This document shows, piece by piece, positions 17,401 to 18,158 of a DNA stretch of 18,158 bases. This stretch comes from CALGFH01 sp036003705 (GTDB taxonomy: Bacteria > Actinomycetota > CALGFH01), in assembly GCA_036003705.1 (NCBI GenBank), contig DASYSE010000041.1:1-18158 (forward strand), in the 5' to 3' direction. How positions within the stretch are numbered: the stretch's first letter is position 1; each line of letters opens with the position of its first letter. The notes below the pieces were generated by a model that did not search any database, was not told the origin of the DNA, and was given only the letters and a program-made list of their open reading frames with translations. The translations under genes and the position numbers were made by a program.

Positions 17401-17678
17401 ACCTGCAAGTCAACGAGGCGCCGGCGATTGGCAACGAGGTCGCCAAGGCGCTCCAGGAAGCGCTGGCCTCCGGCCAGCCCACCGTCCCGCTCGAGCTGGC
17501 CGCCCGAGCCGTCGGCATCAAGAGCCGCTCCACCGCCTACCGGGCGGCGCGGGCTGGGAAGCTCCCGTTCCGGACGCTGCTGGTCGGCGGGCAGGGCCGC
17601 CGTGTCGTCCCCACCGCCGAGCTGAAGGCCGTGCTCGGCCTCGACCCCGCGCCCGACGCGGCGCAGGCAGGTGGGTAG
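17397..17678 (+). CDS. excisionase/MerR-like helix-turn-helix protein
   Basis: 93 residues. A short N-terminal helix (GNEVAKALQEALASGQP) is followed by a winged HTH: VPLELAARAVGIKSRSTAYR, then AARAGKLPFRTLLVGGQGRRVVPTAEL. The AARAGKLPFRTL...GRR pattern is the helix_turn_helix_17/excisionase type and resembles the bldC product in the same window, though the rest differs. Such proteins bind DNA as recombination directionality factors or as small repressors. The start is TTG 17397, with GGAGGT six bases upstream inside a palindrome. It overlaps the leader ORF by 4 bp and the next ORF by 8 bp. No integrase is present in the window. Confidence 0.85.
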   Translation: MNLQVNEAPAIGNEVAKALQEALASGQPTVPLELAARAVGIKSRSTAYRAARAGKLPFRTLLVGGQGRRVVPTAELKAVLGLDPAPDAAQAGG

Positions 17679-17973
17679 CCGGCAACATCGAGCGCCGTTC
17701 CGAGCGCCGCCGCTCCCCGCCACAACGAGGCGGACCCCGGCCATCAGCCCGGCCAGGGCCCGCAGGGAGGATCAAGCAGGACCACCCGCAGCGAGTCTAC
17801 GTCACACTCACCACGCCGGTGTCGCCTGCCTGGCCTGCCGCCGCGCCCGGTGCCCTGGGCCCGCGGCCGGGTCGTGGGGTCCCCCGGACCCCTGGACCTG
17901 GACGCAGGCGGAGCGGTCCTGCTGGGCGCCCGAGTGGCACGCTACCCGCATCGCGCTGGGATGGCCGTCGTGA
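17671..17973 (+). CDS. possible small Cys-containing protein of the HTH cassette
   Basis: 100 codons from GTG 17671, which overlaps the HTH stop. The first half is Arg/Pro/Ala-rich and not convincing. The second half looks more protein-like: HHAGVACLACRRARCPG (Cys-x2-Cys-x4-Cys, a possible metal site), then WTQAERSCWAPEWHATRIAL. The frame ends in a GTGA overlap with the next ORF at 17970, which supports real coding. No other ATG, GTG or TTG start occurs in frame, so the true start is uncertain. I do not recognise the family. Confidence 0.45.
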   Translation: MGSRQHRAPFRAPPLPATTRRTPAISPARARREDQAGPPAASLRHTHHAGVACLACRRARCPGPAAGSWGPPDPWTWTQAERSCWAPEWHATRIALGWPS

Positions 17974-18158
17974 CCCTGGCCTCCCCGGCCCGCCGGTCTG
18001 GCGTCAAGGCGCGATTGACACCAGCCCCGCGGCGGCGGGAGGTTGAGAACCCCGAGTTCGCCGCGTTCATCCGCCGCATCCTGCGCGCCTACGCGCGCCG
18101 GGCCGGCGCTAGCGACCTAGACGCCCTCGCCGAGCTCGGCCGGCTGCGCGAGGAGCTC
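17970..18158 (+). CDS. hypothetical protein, 3'-truncated by the window edge
   Basis: 63 codons run to the window end without a stop. A basic start (MTLASPARRSGVKARL) is followed by REVENPEFAAFIRRILRAYA, then RRAGASDLDALAELGRLREEL. From memory, the ENPEFAAF...RAYARR...DLDALAEL...LREEL pattern resembles small actinobacterial proteins found beside HTH genes, where a helix-turn-helix often follows; the rest is outside the window. GTG 17970 is chosen because it overlaps the preceding stop as GTGA with GGGATGG upstream; ATG 17961 is in frame. Confidence 0.7.
   Translation, partial: MTLASPARRSGVKARLTPAPRRREVENPEFAAFIRRILRAYARRAGASDLDALAELGRLREEL

Overview
The window is very GC-rich, densely packed and strongly GC-biased at third codon positions. 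It carries several lineage markers of Actinomycetota: a BldC-type MerR-like regulator, DUF3107 and DUF2630 proteins, an ECF sigma factor with a zinc anti-sigma factor that resemble SigR/RsrA, and actinobacterial-style Lon. I read it as chromosomal DNA of an actinobacterium, possibly an uncultured or deep-branching one. The species cannot be told from this sequence. No rRNA, tRNA, CRISPR array or IS transposase was recognised.

Layout. Positions 1-2234 (+) hold the end of a MoxR-type AAA ATPase, a DUF58 protein and a BatA-like VWA membrane protein, overlapping or tightly spaced as one operon. It converges on rmuC (-), which is followed by a 130-bp inverted-repeat element and a hypothetical protein (-). 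Positions 4368-6828 carry DUF3107 (+), a SnoaL/NTF2-like protein (-), a rhodanese (+) and a DEAD-box RNA helicase (+). Positions 6960-11300 (+) carry an ECF sigma factor, its membrane-bound zinc anti-sigma factor, a cupredoxin lipoprotein and lon. Positions 11302-12830 hold strong hairpins, a DUF2630 protein (-) and an SDR (-). bldC (+) lies at 13151-13375, converging on an RsbW-like ATPase (-) and a stand-alone Fe-S PD-(D/E)XK nuclease (-). Next are a REC-only response regulator (+), a small DUF4190-like membrane protein (-), a hypothetical protein (-) and a PHP phosphoesterase (-). The right end (17246-18158, +) is an accessory-looking cassette: a leader ORF, an excisionase/MerR-like HTH protein, a Cys-containing small ORF and a truncated ORF, all joined by short overlaps.

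The most coherent system is the sigma-factor block. A 13-bp identical element, GGGTGGGGAATCG, sits at the same distance (18 nt between GGAAT and GTTA) upstream of both the sigma gene and the cupredoxin gene. A looser copy, GGGAAAT-N18-GTT, sits upstream of lon. This agrees with the GGAAT-N18-GTT class recognised by Streptomyces SigR. The anti-sigma Cys3/His29/Cys33/Cys36 spacing matches RsrA, but this protein adds a membrane segment and an outer domain. I infer an autoregulated, redox-responsive regulon of sigma factor, anti-sigma factor, exported copper protein and Lon.

The second point of interest is the right-end cassette. An 18-residue leader ORF ends in a TTGA overlap with the HTH gene, whose GGAGGT ribosome-binding site lies in a perfect ACCTCC-TT-GGAGGT palindrome. 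This is a likely translational-coupling switch.
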